A stretch of DNA of 64,000 nt from Methylotuvimicrobium buryatense 5G (GTDB lineage Bacteria; Pseudomonadota; Gammaproteobacteria; Methylococcales; Methylomonadaceae): positions 1,946,867-2,010,866 of the forward strand of contig NZ_KB455575.1 of the NCBI RefSeq assembly GCF_000341735.1, in the 5' to 3' direction. This document shows positions 16,730-25,291 of this stretch, piece after piece; the stretch's first letter is position 1; each line of letters begins with the position of its first letter. The notes under the pieces were generated by a model. That model saw nothing but the letters and a program-made list of their open reading frames with translations, was not told the origin of the DNA and ran no database searches. Both the position numbers and the translations under genes were made by a program.

Positions 16730-19178
16730 AAAACGACTCCCCGGTATGCTGTTGCGGCGGTTTGCTAATCGGGAGCTCGAAACTAAAGGTGCTTCCGTAC
16801 CCCTCGACTTGCGATTCCGCGCGAATGTTTCCTCCATGATGTTCGACGATCCTACGGCACAATGCCAGTCCCATGCCGGTTCCTTCGTAACAGGATCTTA
16901 ATTGAAGTCGGCTGAAAAACTGAAATAGCCGATCGATTTGCGTAGGATCGATACCGATGCCATTATCTCGAATAGACACCCGCCAGTTAACCGAATCGAC
17001 ATCAGAACTAATCTCGATGCGCGGCTGAATATCCGCTTCCCGATATTTAAGCGCGTTACCGATCAAGTTTAGAAACAAGCGACTCAATTCGTCGCGACTG
17101 GCAAAAACAGTCGGCCACTCGCCTCGTACATCGATTTCAGCCTGCGTGCCGACAATATTCGGCTGTAAAAAAACCATCGCTTCATCCAGCGCTTCTTTGC
17201 TTTCCAACCATGTCTTCGGTTCGGTTTTTCGCCCCACGCGCGAATAATCCAGTAACGAAACGATCATCGCATCCATGCGTCTGGCCCCATCGAGCGCAAA
17301 AGCCATATTGGTTCTGCTTTCTTCATCCAAGGTGTCGCGCAAAGCGCGTTCCAATAATTGCAGATGACCTGTGATCATGCGTAAAGGCTGGCGCATATCG
17401 TGTGACACGCTATAGGCGAATTGCTCGAGATCGACATTGGACCGGCGCAATTCTTCTTCGATTCGTTTCTGTTCGGTCACGTCGCGGCTAATGCCGAACA
17501 AACCGACAACCGTCTTGCCGTCGCAGTCGAATACCGGCCATTTATTGGTATTGACCCAGCGGAGCTGTCCATGCAAATCATAGTAAGGATCAATCTTATT
17601 GATCAACGGATTCCCATCCTTAAAAATCGGTTGTTCCTCTTCAAAATAGATACGCGCGATATCTTCCTGAAAAATTTCCGAATCGTGTTTACCGACTAAT
17701 TCCAGCCAATTGTCGTAACCGGAAACCGTCGCCAATGGTTTACTGCAAAAGCGAATACGACTGTCTTGATCCTTGAAATACACATAATCCGACGTGTTGT
17801 CGAGAAAGGTATTAAAATCGCGGTTTAACTCTTGAGCGGCTAGCTCGTAAAGTTTTCGCTCGGTGATATCGGTAATGAAGCCGTGCCATAACACACTGTT
17901 ATCTTCAAGCCGTTCCGGCCGGCTTTCCCCCCGAAGCCAACGCAAACCTTGCTTGGGTAACATCACACGATATTCTTGATGCCATGCTGTCATCGCGGCA
18001 GCCGACTCCCAGACCGAAGATATCACGTTATTCCGGTCTTCGGGATGTATTCTCGCGATGGTCAAAGCGGCATCCTCGCGCACCTGTTCCGGGGTGACTT
18101 CGTATATGTCTTCGATACCGCAACTCGCGAAAGGATAACAGGATCGACCATCGGGAAATAATCGAAATTGATAAATAACGCCGGGAACCTGCTTGGACAA
18201 TTTCGTTAATAGATCGTGACTTTTCTGTAAAGCATTCTCGCCCCGCTCTAAATCGTCCATCTGTCGCCGTATCAGATACAACAATACGAACAACACTGAC
18301 GAGACGACTAAAAACAGCGCTATCGCCCAAGCAATCATGGCGCGCTCGGCGGCCATCACCGAAGTCATTTCGGCGGACGTCAATATTCGCAGAGGAAAAT
18401 CGGCCATGCGCTTTTCGACAACCCAATACGCCTTACCGTCAAATGGCGATATCACCCTACCCGACCGTTGTCTTTTATCCCGATAAGGTTTCAGCACTTC
18501 ACGCAATCGAGTGCCGGAATCGCCGGGTACGCGCGGGTTACGAAACCACACCTGATTATCATTATTCATCACGACCAAAGTCGACCCCGGCGCACGTTCA
18601 ATACCGGCAAAAATTTCGGCCAAGCGATCAATCGAAACAACCGCAACCACCGTTCCGGCAAAATGTTGTTCATCATCGAAATAAGGCCTACTGAATGAGA
18701 CCTCATACTCCCCTTCGCTTATCGATGAAGGCATTGGAGGACTCACAAACAGGTGATCTTCAGAACGATTAAAATGATAGGTGTAAGATGGGTGATCATG
18801 AACTACCGGCTTATCGCCGGCCCCGGTCCAATGACTGACGACACCATCGCGATCGACAATTAACAAATCCACTAACTCGGGATTGGCGGCCAATTCGCCC
18901 TGCAATGAACCTGGCAACGATTCATCGGCCTTACCCTGCTTCAGCAATAATCGTGTTTTCAGCAAAAATCGATCGATATCGACCAGGACACGAGATAGCA
19001 AAACCTCGTTAACGCTGGTCGCGGCGGAAGCATGGGCTGCCAAGCCATGAAGTCGATTGATACGTTCATTCCTGACAACATAGACGATGAACAGTGCAAA
19101 CAGTAACAGAATGCCGCATACGCCCAGCGTCACGGTGCGGCGTAGTTTTCGATAAGTCCCATTGTTGCTCTGATTCAT
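16722..19178 (-). CDS. Multi-sensor histidine kinase (extracellular Cache-like domain, PAS domains)
   Basis: A protein of 818 residues. Membrane segment at about 14-34, a periplasmic Cache-type domain to about 275 (FSRPYFDDEQHFAGTVVAVV is typical), then a second membrane segment at about 282-304. Two PAS domains follow (about 325-445 and 455-575, with the PAC-type ending LFGISRDVTEQK). The HisKA domain has the phosphorylated histidine in YSVSHDMRQPLR, and the HATPase domain has NLIGNALKYR, DNGIGID and GTGMGLALCRRIVEHHGG. It starts 18 bp after the stop of the upstream kinase gene and overlaps the downstream one. Its last 240 residues are close to those of the upstream kinase. No receiver domain is fused and no regulator gene is adjacent. 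Confidence 0.9.
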   Translation of the reverse strand: MNQSNNGTYRKLRRTVTLGVCGILLLFALFIVYVVRNERINRLHGLAAHASAATSVNEVLLSRVLVDIDRFLLKTRLLLKQGKADESLPGSLQGELAANPELVDLLIVDRDGVVSHWTGAGDKPVVHDHPSYTYHFNRSEDHLFVSPPMPSSISEGEYEVSFSRPYFDDEQHFAGTVVAVVSIDRLAEIFAGIERAPGSTLVVMNNDNQVWFRNPRVPGDSGTRLREVLKPYRDKRQRSGRVISPFDGKAYWVVEKRMADFPLRILTSAEMTSVMAAERAMIAWAIALFLVVSSVLFVLLYLIRRQMDDLERGENALQKSHDLLTKLSKQVPGVIYQFRLFPDGRSCYPFASCGIEDIYEVTPEQVREDAALTIARIHPEDRNNVISSVWESAAAMTAWHQEYRVMLPKQGLRWLRGESRPERLEDNSVLWHGFITDITERKLYELAAQELNRDFNTFLDNTSDYVYFKDQDSRIRFCSKPLATVSGYDNWLELVGKHDSEIFQEDIARIYFEEEQPIFKDGNPLINKIDPYYDLHGQLRWVNTNKWPVFDCDGKTVVGLFGISRDVTEQKRIEEELRRSNVDLEQFAYSVSHDMRQPLRMITGHLQLLERALRDTLDEESRTNMAFALDGARRMDAMIVSLLDYSRVGRKTEPKTWLESKEALDEAMVFLQPNIVGTQAEIDVRGEWPTVFASRDELSRLFLNLIGNALKYREADIQPRIEISSDVDSVNWRVSIRDNGIGIDPTQIDRLFQFFSRLQLRSCYEGTGMGLALCRRIVEHHGGNIRAESQVEGYGSTFSFELPISKPPQQHTGESFYE

Positions 19179-19196
19179 GGCGCGTTCGCTGAAAAA

Positions 19197-21392
19197 CTAA
19201 TCGGATGCATTATTCTGCGCCAATGGAATTTCAAAAACAAACGTGCTGCCTTTGCCTTCCCCTTCCGACTCGGCCCAGATGCGACCGCCATGATGCTCGA
19301 CAATGCGCCGACACAAGGCCAAGCCCATGCCGTTTCCGTCGAAGCGCGCCCGAGACTGCAAACGGCTAAAAAATTGAAACAATTTATCGATTTGTTTGGG
19401 GTCGATCCCGATGCCGTTATCGGCAATGCGTACTCTCCATATCCCCGCGTGCTCGGTTGAAACCACGGTTACATGCGGCACCTCTTCGCTATCATGATAC
19501 TTAATGGCATTGGCGATCAAATTTTGCAACAAGCGTGTCAATTCATCCCGGCTCGCGGACAATACCGGCCAATCGCCCTGCACGACGACATCGGCACGCT
19601 TCTCTTCGATTTCCACCTCTAAAAATTTCAATGCTTCATTCAAGGACTCGCGGGTTTCCATGCAAATTTTAGGCTCGGTCTTACGGCCGACACGGGAATA
19701 GTCGAGTAACGAAACGATCATCGCATCCATACGTTTGGCGCCGTCGAGCGCAAAGGCCAAGTTCTCCTTGTTGTCTTCGTCCAATTGCTCAGCCAAACCG
19801 AGCTCCAGCAAATGCAAATGTCCGGCAATCGTCCTAAGCGGTTGCCGCATATCATGGGAGACACTGTAGGCAAATTGCTCGAGATCGGCATTCGAGCGCG
19901 TCAAAGCCTCGGAATGGGTTCGTAGTATCGTTTCCACCTGCCTACGCTCGGTGATGTCGGTACAAGAACCGATGTAACCGGAAAAATTTCCATGGTCATC
20001 AACGCGCGGCACGCCATGATCGTCGATCCATCGATAGTCGCCGTCGAAGCGCCTTAAGCGATATTCCATACGAAACGGTTCGCGGCGATTGAAATGATCT
20101 AGATAACAATCGATACAGCGCTGTCTATCGTCAGGATGGACGCCTTCCAGCCAGCCGTTATCCTTTTCTTGATCTAGGGTTCGCCCCGTAAAATCTAGCC
20201 AAACCTTATTGAACCAAAAACAGCGGCTGTCAGCCCCGGAAATCCAAATCAATACCGGCGCCGAATCGGCCATTTGCCGAAAGCGTGCCTCGCTCTCGCG
20301 TAGCTCACGAGTCATCTCGGTTGCCAACGCCAGCGCTCTAGCGCGCCCGGACGCCAATTGCCAAATGATTGTCGCCAACAACACACTCAGCGTTGCCCCC
20401 GCAGCGGCTATGTATCGCGGTTTATCTAGGCTAATCCGTTGTTTGAAGCTCGCCCCCGGACTCACGGCTAAAGTCCAAGCATGGCCATCGATGTCGATCG
20501 TTCGTATCGTATTTAGATAGTAAAGACTCGACAAAGCCTCGGACGAGCTACTATGCATTCTCGCCTCCTCGGTCATCGTAACGCCGTCGAATATCTCCAG
20601 ATTCAAGTCGGATGCGCGTTCTCCGCCAACCCCCGCCATGAAATCATCCATGCGAAACGGCGCATAGATCCAGGCAACGATATTGCTCCGCCGTTCCTCG
20701 ACAGACTCATAGGTTACGTTATCGCGGAATAACGGCAAATACATCAAAAAACCGGCTTGCACAGCTTCATCGGTTTCCTGAACCAATATGACTTTACCGG
20801 AAATGCGTGTTTGACTCAGATCGCGCGAATCGGCCATCGCTTTTCTGCGGACCGGCTCGGAATACATATCGTAACCAAAGGCTCGAAGATTGCGATCAAC
20901 GAACGGCTCAAGGTATAAAATCGAACTATAAATATCACGCTCGCCTTCCGGTCGAATCGAATAGTCCGGGAACCCTTGATTGCGAATATCGGCGATATGC
21001 TTATCTTTGTCATGACTCGGCACAACCACCGAAAAACCGATACCTTGAATACCGGGAAAATTCCGATCGATTTTCAGCGTATCCACATAGATACGAAATT
21101 CGTTTCGGTCGACATGATCGGAAGACATGAACAATCCTTTTACGCCCAATAAAACTTGCTCGTAAGCTGCCATACGCTGCTCGATACGGTCTATAATCTC
21201 CCTAACCCTAAAATCGAAATCGATTTTCAAATTGCGTTCAAGGTCTGCTTCAGCGTTTTTCCAAACCCCGAAGGTCGCTCCGAGCGAAAGCAGCAAAACG
21301 AGACTCGATATCAGCAGTGGAAAAAGATGGCGTAAAAAGGATGGGCCCGAAGAATGTATCGGCATGAGAAATATGAGAAGGGTTAATACCAA
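19197..21392 (-). CDS. CHASE-domain multi-sensor histidine kinase
   Basis: A protein of up to 731 residues. The open frame can start at TTG 21392 or at ATG 21365 (MPIHSSGPSF, 722 residues); neither has a clear ribosome-binding site. A membrane segment near residues 25-43 precedes a CHASE domain (about 75-290, with GIQGIGFSVVVP and DMYSEPVRRKAM). A second membrane segment near 325-345 follows. Then come a PAS domain with a PAC motif (GYIGSCTDITERRQ), HisKA (YSVSHDMRQPLR) and HATPase_c (NLIANAIKYH, DNGIGID, GNGMGLALCRR). CHASE domains bind small extracellular ligands. It is the first gene of the three-kinase run. Confidence 0.9.
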   Translation of the reverse strand: MVLTLLIFLMPIHSSGPSFLRHLFPLLISSLVLLLSLGATFGVWKNAEADLERNLKIDFDFRVREIIDRIEQRMAAYEQVLLGVKGLFMSSDHVDRNEFRIYVDTLKIDRNFPGIQGIGFSVVVPSHDKDKHIADIRNQGFPDYSIRPEGERDIYSSILYLEPFVDRNLRAFGYDMYSEPVRRKAMADSRDLSQTRISGKVILVQETDEAVQAGFLMYLPLFRDNVTYESVEERRSNIVAWIYAPFRMDDFMAGVGGERASDLNLEIFDGVTMTEEARMHSSSSEALSSLYYLNTIRTIDIDGHAWTLAVSPGASFKQRISLDKPRYIAAAGATLSVLLATIIWQLASGRARALALATEMTRELRESEARFRQMADSAPVLIWISGADSRCFWFNKVWLDFTGRTLDQEKDNGWLEGVHPDDRQRCIDCYLDHFNRREPFRMEYRLRRFDGDYRWIDDHGVPRVDDHGNFSGYIGSCTDITERRQVETILRTHSEALTRSNADLEQFAYSVSHDMRQPLRTIAGHLHLLELGLAEQLDEDNKENLAFALDGAKRMDAMIVSLLDYSRVGRKTEPKICMETRESLNEALKFLEVEIEEKRADVVVQGDWPVLSASRDELTRLLQNLIANAIKYHDSEEVPHVTVVSTEHAGIWRVRIADNGIGIDPKQIDKLFQFFSRLQSRARFDGNGMGLALCRRIVEHHGGRIWAESEGEGKGSTFVFEIPLAQNNASD

Positions 21393-21507
21393 AGAACAGC
21401 CGGCAGCCGATCAAACCGGTCAAAAGGCGATTGAATTAAGTTAAGCCTATTGATAGGAAAAAATCAAAGAACCAAGCTAAACATATTGGGTCTATATTTG
21501 TAACCTT

Positions 21508-22014
21508 GTGCTTAAAAAATGTTACGCAATGACAATAATAGCATTCCTTTTGCTTTTGATAGCCCTAAGCCCAACTGTTGATGCCGATGTTTTTAAATGT
21601 ATCACATCATCAGGAAAAATCACTTACCAAGGCAAACCTTGCTCATCCGATGCGCAACAAGAAAAAGTACCGATAGAACCCACCGACCCTCGCCAATTGG
21701 CCGAGGCCGAAAGAAGACTCGCCATTTGGCAAATGGAACGGGATAAGCAAAATGCCGAAAGACTGGAAGCCGAAAGAATGCAGCGCCAGGAACAGCATCG
21801 CATCGAAGCGGTTGAGGCGCTGAAACGCAGCGCGGAAGCGCAACGTCAACAAGCCTTAGCCGAACTAAGGCAGGCCGAAGCATTAGAGAATCAATATAGA
21901 ATGCCGGCTTACCCGTTGTACTATCTTCCCTATCAGTCAAGATCCCCGTACCGAGATCGCCATAGAAACAATAACCTACCTCCTAGAAAGCATAAATATT
22001 TGGCCAACCCCTAA
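21508..22014 (+). CDS. Exported DUF4124-like protein
   Basis: A 168-residue protein from GTG 21508; ATG 21529 is an alternative start that shortens only the signal peptide. A Sec signal sequence (IIAFLLLLIALSPTVDA) precedes a DUF4124-type N-terminal module, ADVFKCITSSGKITYQGKPC, in which two cysteines bracket the usual YQ..PC pattern. A long charged helix rich in Glu, Arg and Gln follows (about residues 55-130), probably coiled coil. The tail is rich in Pro, Tyr and Arg. It is likely periplasmic or envelope-associated; function unknown. It is divergent from the kinase operon. Confidence 0.8.
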   Translation: MLKKCYAMTIIAFLLLLIALSPTVDADVFKCITSSGKITYQGKPCSSDAQQEKVPIEPTDPRQLAEAERRLAIWQMERDKQNAERLEAERMQRQEQHRIEAVEALKRSAEAQRQQALAELRQAEALENQYRMPAYPLYYLPYQSRSPYRDRHRNNNLPPRKHKYLANP

Positions 22015-22183
22015 TCAAGCCAATCAATCGGTTAGCCGAATAGTTACGTGCTGGACATCTGGCCCGAGGGCAATCTAGGCGGAGCCGCCCATTGTCTGAA
22101 AGAGACACGATGGTAAATAGAGGGATTTAACCTTCTTGCGGCAACGGGAGCTGGTGGTCATCCTCCAGCCTACCCACTATAAA

Positions 22184-22361
22184 GGCATAAGTATCTACAC
22201 AATTTTTCAGCTTTATAAAACAATTAGTTAAGCTATTTTCTGTAACCTAGGAAAAAAAGTAGATTAAAAACTTCAATTTTTAGTCCCTATTTTCATAAAA
22301 AACCAGAAGAATCTTTATAACAGCATGATATTAAATGATAAAGACGTGTAGATACTTATGC
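22184..22361. mobile_element. AT-rich MITE-like element with perfect 16-bp inverted ends
   Basis: gcataagtatctacac at 22185-22200 and gtgtagatacttatgc at 22346-22361 are perfect reverse complements. The 145 bp between them are markedly AT-rich, unlike the surroundings, and have no reading frame. The sequence tataaa occurs just outside both ends (22178-22183 and 22362-22367), a possible target duplication. This looks like a non-autonomous transposon; no matching transposase is in the window. Confidence 0.75.
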
Positions 22362-22382
22362 TATAAAAAAGGGGGGAATAAT

Positions 22383-22512
22383 CATAAGCGCCAACTTAAG
22401 GAAGGAACGCGTCATTCCACCAGGGATTGGCGGAATCCAGGGCCACGGATGGCAATGCGTAGCACCACTTCCATAAACGCACCATAGAATAGGCACTAAG
22501 TTGGCGCTTATG
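22383..22512. mobile_element. MITE-like repeat, family B, copy 1 (short form)
   Basis: Ends cataagcgccaactta and taagttggcgcttatg are inverted. The inside reads gggattggcggaatccag, ccacggatggcaatgcg, then aaacgcaccatagaataggc. It is 130 bp because it lacks about 45 bp present in the other two copies (29453 and 36744). Near-identical flanks (ggggaataat and gggtgaataat) suggest a target duplication. Confidence 0.75.
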
Positions 22513-22588
22513 GGGTGAATAATTACGCACAATTTACTAGAACACCTATACTTATCACCACTTTAAAAACAAATTTCGAGAGTGCAAT

Positions 22589-23458
22589 ATGGTACCTAAG
22601 TCATTGATCGAAAAAGTCGGTTCTTTATATACCTTGCCGGATGTTGCATTGCGCGTCAATGAACTGCTAAGCTCCGATAAAGCCAGCAACGATCAATTGG
22701 AAGAAATCATCGTTCACGATCCGGCATTGACGGCCCAATTGTTAAAATTGGTGAATAGCGCCTACTACGGATTTTCGGGGAAGGTCGATACGGTTTCTCG
22801 TGCGATTTCGATGATCGGTCGGCAAGAATTACGAAATATAGTCATCGCGACTTCGGTGGCATCGACCTTTCAGGACATTCCGAAAGACTTGGTCGACATG
22901 GAGACATTTTGGTATCACAGCATTACTAGCGGCGTATTGGCCCGACTATTGGCAGAACAATGCAAGAGAAAGGAACATGAACGTTTTTTCATCGCCGGTT
23001 TATTGAATAGCATTGGCAAGTTGATCTTGTTTAGCCAGTTTCCGGAAAAAGCCGGCGAAGCCTTGACTTTTAAAGACCGAGGCGAGGATGCGGTCACCGA
23101 AGCCGAACAACGAATTTTCGGTTTTACCTATGCCGAACTCGGCGCCGAATTATTGAAGGAATGGAAATTACCGAGCAGCATTTGGCAATTGGTCGCCGCC
23201 CAAACCAATCCGATGAACGCAACCGATATCCTTCAAGATGCTTGCATTCTGCATGTGGCGGCTAAAATCGCCGCGAGTATCGAGCCTTGCTCGGTAAAAA
23301 CCTATGACTTCGAAGACTTCAACCCGACCTACCTGCCGGAAGCGTGGGAGGCATTAGGCCTAAGCGACGAATCGATTAAGCCTTTAACGCTGGATGCCTC
23401 ATTACAAGCATTCGAGATCTTGGGAATTATTCGACCGGGAGCGACTTTGATTTTTTGA
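22589..23458 (+). CDS. HDOD-domain signalling protein
   Basis: A protein of 289 residues. Most of it is an HDOD domain (about residues 12-210), the degenerate HD-hydrolase fold used in bacterial signalling. Typical motifs are LPDVALRVNELL near the start, IIVHDPALTAQLLKLVNSAYYG, RAISMIGRQELRNIV, and AGLLNSIGKLIL where the HD catalytic pair is replaced. The C-terminal part (about 215-289) is helical and holds no second domain I recognise. HDOD proteins act in c-di-GMP and stress circuits as scaffolds; no partner is adjacent. The gene is preceded by two small repeats and faces a convergent exported-protein gene. Confidence 0.9.
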   Translation: MVPKSLIEKVGSLYTLPDVALRVNELLSSDKASNDQLEEIIVHDPALTAQLLKLVNSAYYGFSGKVDTVSRAISMIGRQELRNIVIATSVASTFQDIPKDLVDMETFWYHSITSGVLARLLAEQCKRKEHERFFIAGLLNSIGKLILFSQFPEKAGEALTFKDRGEDAVTEAEQRIFGFTYAELGAELLKEWKLPSSIWQLVAAQTNPMNATDILQDACILHVAAKIAASIEPCSVKTYDFEDFNPTYLPEAWEALGLSDESIKPLTLDASLQAFEILGIIRPGATLIF

Positions 23459-23501
23459 TTGAAACTTGGCAGCTAAATACATGCAAGCATAGTTTTATTC
23501 T

Positions 23502-23942
23502 TCAAGGACAATTAGCGCCATCTTGTATGGTGGCACCAATAATATTTTCGGCTACACCAATACCACAAAAGTTGTAGCTATTAACACCAGAGTTAGGTTG
23601 GTGTACTTCGAAGGTATAAATCTCCGGATCGCCAAATGCAGTGTAGGTATAAGTCACCTGACTGTTTGCTTGGCCTCCGATCGCCCATGTGCCAAGCTGT
23701 TTACTGGGATCAACAGGATGGACAGGACCCATTTTATAGTCCCAAAGCTGGCCAGTTGATTCCCCAGAAACACCTCTGTGCTCTTCCTGCCACCTATCTC
23801 CGTCTCTTGTAGCACATACCGTATTACCTGGAAGCAGATCCTGCAATTCATTAATACGAGTATCCGGCGCACATTGTGCCGACACGTCTAATGATAGGCA
23901 AGTTAATGCCATAACACCAGTTAAGAAATTTAACTTCATCAT
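23502..23942 (-). CDS. Exported protein of unknown function
   Basis: The ATG ATG at 23942 is preceded by GGAG at a good distance, so it is preferred over ATG 23960; the protein has 146 residues. A signal peptide (KLNFLTGVMALTCLSLDVSA) is cut before QCAPD. The mature protein has four cysteines (QCAP, VCAT, FCGI, NCP), probably two disulphides. Its pattern is LLPGNTVCATRDGDRWQEEH, then beta-rich segments (SQVTYTYTAFGDPEIYTFEVH) and a C-terminal NFCGIGVAENIIGATI. No family is recognised. Base use looks somewhat more AT-rich than neighbouring genes. It is convergent with the HDOD gene and stands alone. Confidence 0.72.
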   Translation of the reverse strand: MMKLNFLTGVMALTCLSLDVSAQCAPDTRINELQDLLPGNTVCATRDGDRWQEEHRGVSGESTGQLWDYKMGPVHPVDPSKQLGTWAIGGQANSQVTYTYTAFGDPEIYTFEVHQPNSGVNSYNFCGIGVAENIIGATIQDGANCP

Positions 23943-24161
23943 TGTACTCCAGCATTTCATGGGTTGATAAATTTACCGGTTTAAAAAACTTAAACCATTA
24001 GGACCGACGCACTATTAACATCCTACTAGCATCAAGGGGATTCTACCTTTAGAATAAATAAACATGCAACGCGATCTTCTATTGATTTGTTACTTACTTT
24101 TAAACCAATTAATGCAATGCAGCCTTTTTTACATCAAGAGTAAAAAACTGAAAGGTTCTAC

Positions 24162-24722
24162 CTAAAAACTTCCTGCTTTCAAATGAGCATCCATGGCCCC
24201 CGCCAAATCCCCTTGTATCTTTTTTGCTTCGGCAATCAACAGCCAGCAACGTTTTTTTAATGCATTATCGGAACCAGCCAATATCGCCGATTTTTTAGCC
24301 AAATCCTCGGCTTGTTTAGGCTTCGCTTGTTTAAGACGAACTTCGGCCAATTTATAAATCAAGGTCGCGTTTCTCGGCTCGATTCTTAGCCCTCGCTCCA
24401 AAACAGCAGCAGCCGAATCCAGATTACCGGCACCGGCGCTTCGGTCCGCATCGGAAATCATCGCGATTGCAACAGGGCTCAATTGAGTCGATTGCACTTT
24501 TTCGGCAGGGGTTGCCCATGCCGGAGGTGCGGATGGCAATGACGGAGCAGTTTTGACTTCCGGCGGCGCGACAGGTTTTTGTTTGACGATAGGCTTCGGC
24601 GGTTGCGGAACCGGTGTTTTATAATACGGTTCAACCGGAGCAGGCGCCTGCTGACCGGTTAAACCGGCACAACCGACCGCCAGCATCGGCAGCATGGGTA
24701 TAAAGTACTTGTTCAATCGCAT
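24162..24722 (-). CDS. TPR-containing lipoprotein
   Basis: A 186-residue product. Residues 1-17 are a lipoprotein signal peptide with lipobox LAVGC (lipidated C18). A Pro-rich linker to about residue 75 is followed by tetratricopeptide-like helices (about 85-180; GNLDSAAAVLERGLRIEPRNATLIYKLAEVRLKQ and a second half-repeat are seen). It should be a periplasm-facing outer membrane lipoprotein; its partner is unknown. It stands alone between repeats and an exported protein gene. Confidence 0.82.
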   Translation of the reverse strand: MRLNKYFIPMLPMLAVGCAGLTGQQAPAPVEPYYKTPVPQPPKPIVKQKPVAPPEVKTAPSLPSAPPAWATPAEKVQSTQLSPVAIAMISDADRSAGAGNLDSAAAVLERGLRIEPRNATLIYKLAEVRLKQAKPKQAEDLAKKSAILAGSDNALKKRCWLLIAEAKKIQGDLAGAMDAHLKAGSF

Positions 24723-24839
24723 TTAAATACTATTCAATAAAGGTTTAATTGCCCGACAATACAAATTTGACCGGAAATTAAATTAAAGCTAAGTGGCTGA
24801 AATTGATCTCACCCATACAAAAAAATTCCGCATATTTAT

Positions 24840-24958
24840 CTCGTTCCCAAGTTCTAACTTGGGAACACATGCCCTCAAGCTCTGCTTGAGGTCACCCGGC
24901 AAGCGGAGCTTGGGGGTAGTCACTCCCAAGCTGGAGCTTGGGAGCGAGAAAAAATTTC
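24840..24958. repeat. Cluster of three perfect hairpins
   Basis: Stems: 24844-24865 (ttcccaagtt/aacttgggaa), 24873-24891 (cctcaagc/gcttgagg) and 24923-24944 (ctcccaagct/agcttgggag), the whole bounded by ctcgtt and gagcgag. The hairpins differ in sequence but share the same type. Related single hairpins occur at 6336-6470. It lies in the space between the divergent TPR lipoprotein and queG genes. Confidence 0.7.
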
Positions 24959-25020
24959 GCACCAATTGATGCCATCCGTTGCAGTATATTCGAAACACCT
25001 TCAGAACACGAATTCTAATC

Positions 25021-25183
25021 AGCAATTCCCAATTTGGAGATCAAAAAGGGTGTGGGGTATGCTTGGCGAGGATGTCGGCAGCAGGGAGCTGCCGCCAAGC
25101 CCCCATGGATGGGTTTACGGCGTTCCTCGACAGGCATACCCCACACCCTAAAATCGGCGAAACTGCTCAAACTGGGAATTGCT
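25021..25183. mobile_element. MITE-like repeat, family D, intact copy with 11-bp target duplication
   Basis: The ends agcaattcccaat and actgggaattgct are inverted (one mismatch). The exact direct repeat gaattctaatc flanks the element at 25010-25020 and 25184-25194. Inside are paired arms (agggtgtggggtatgc / gcataccccacaccct), a hairpin ggcagcagggagctgcc (25077-25093) and a degenerate form of the shared core (ttacggcgttcc). Fragments of the same element are at 4292, 11901 and 63977. Confidence 0.8.
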
Positions 25184-25291
25184 GAATTCTAATCGAGCAT
25201 CAACTGTATAGGCGCCTTTCGGGAACATAAACCCACACATGCCTGTTTAACCATTAATCTCAAAGCAAACGAGTGAATAGCGCCATCATCA

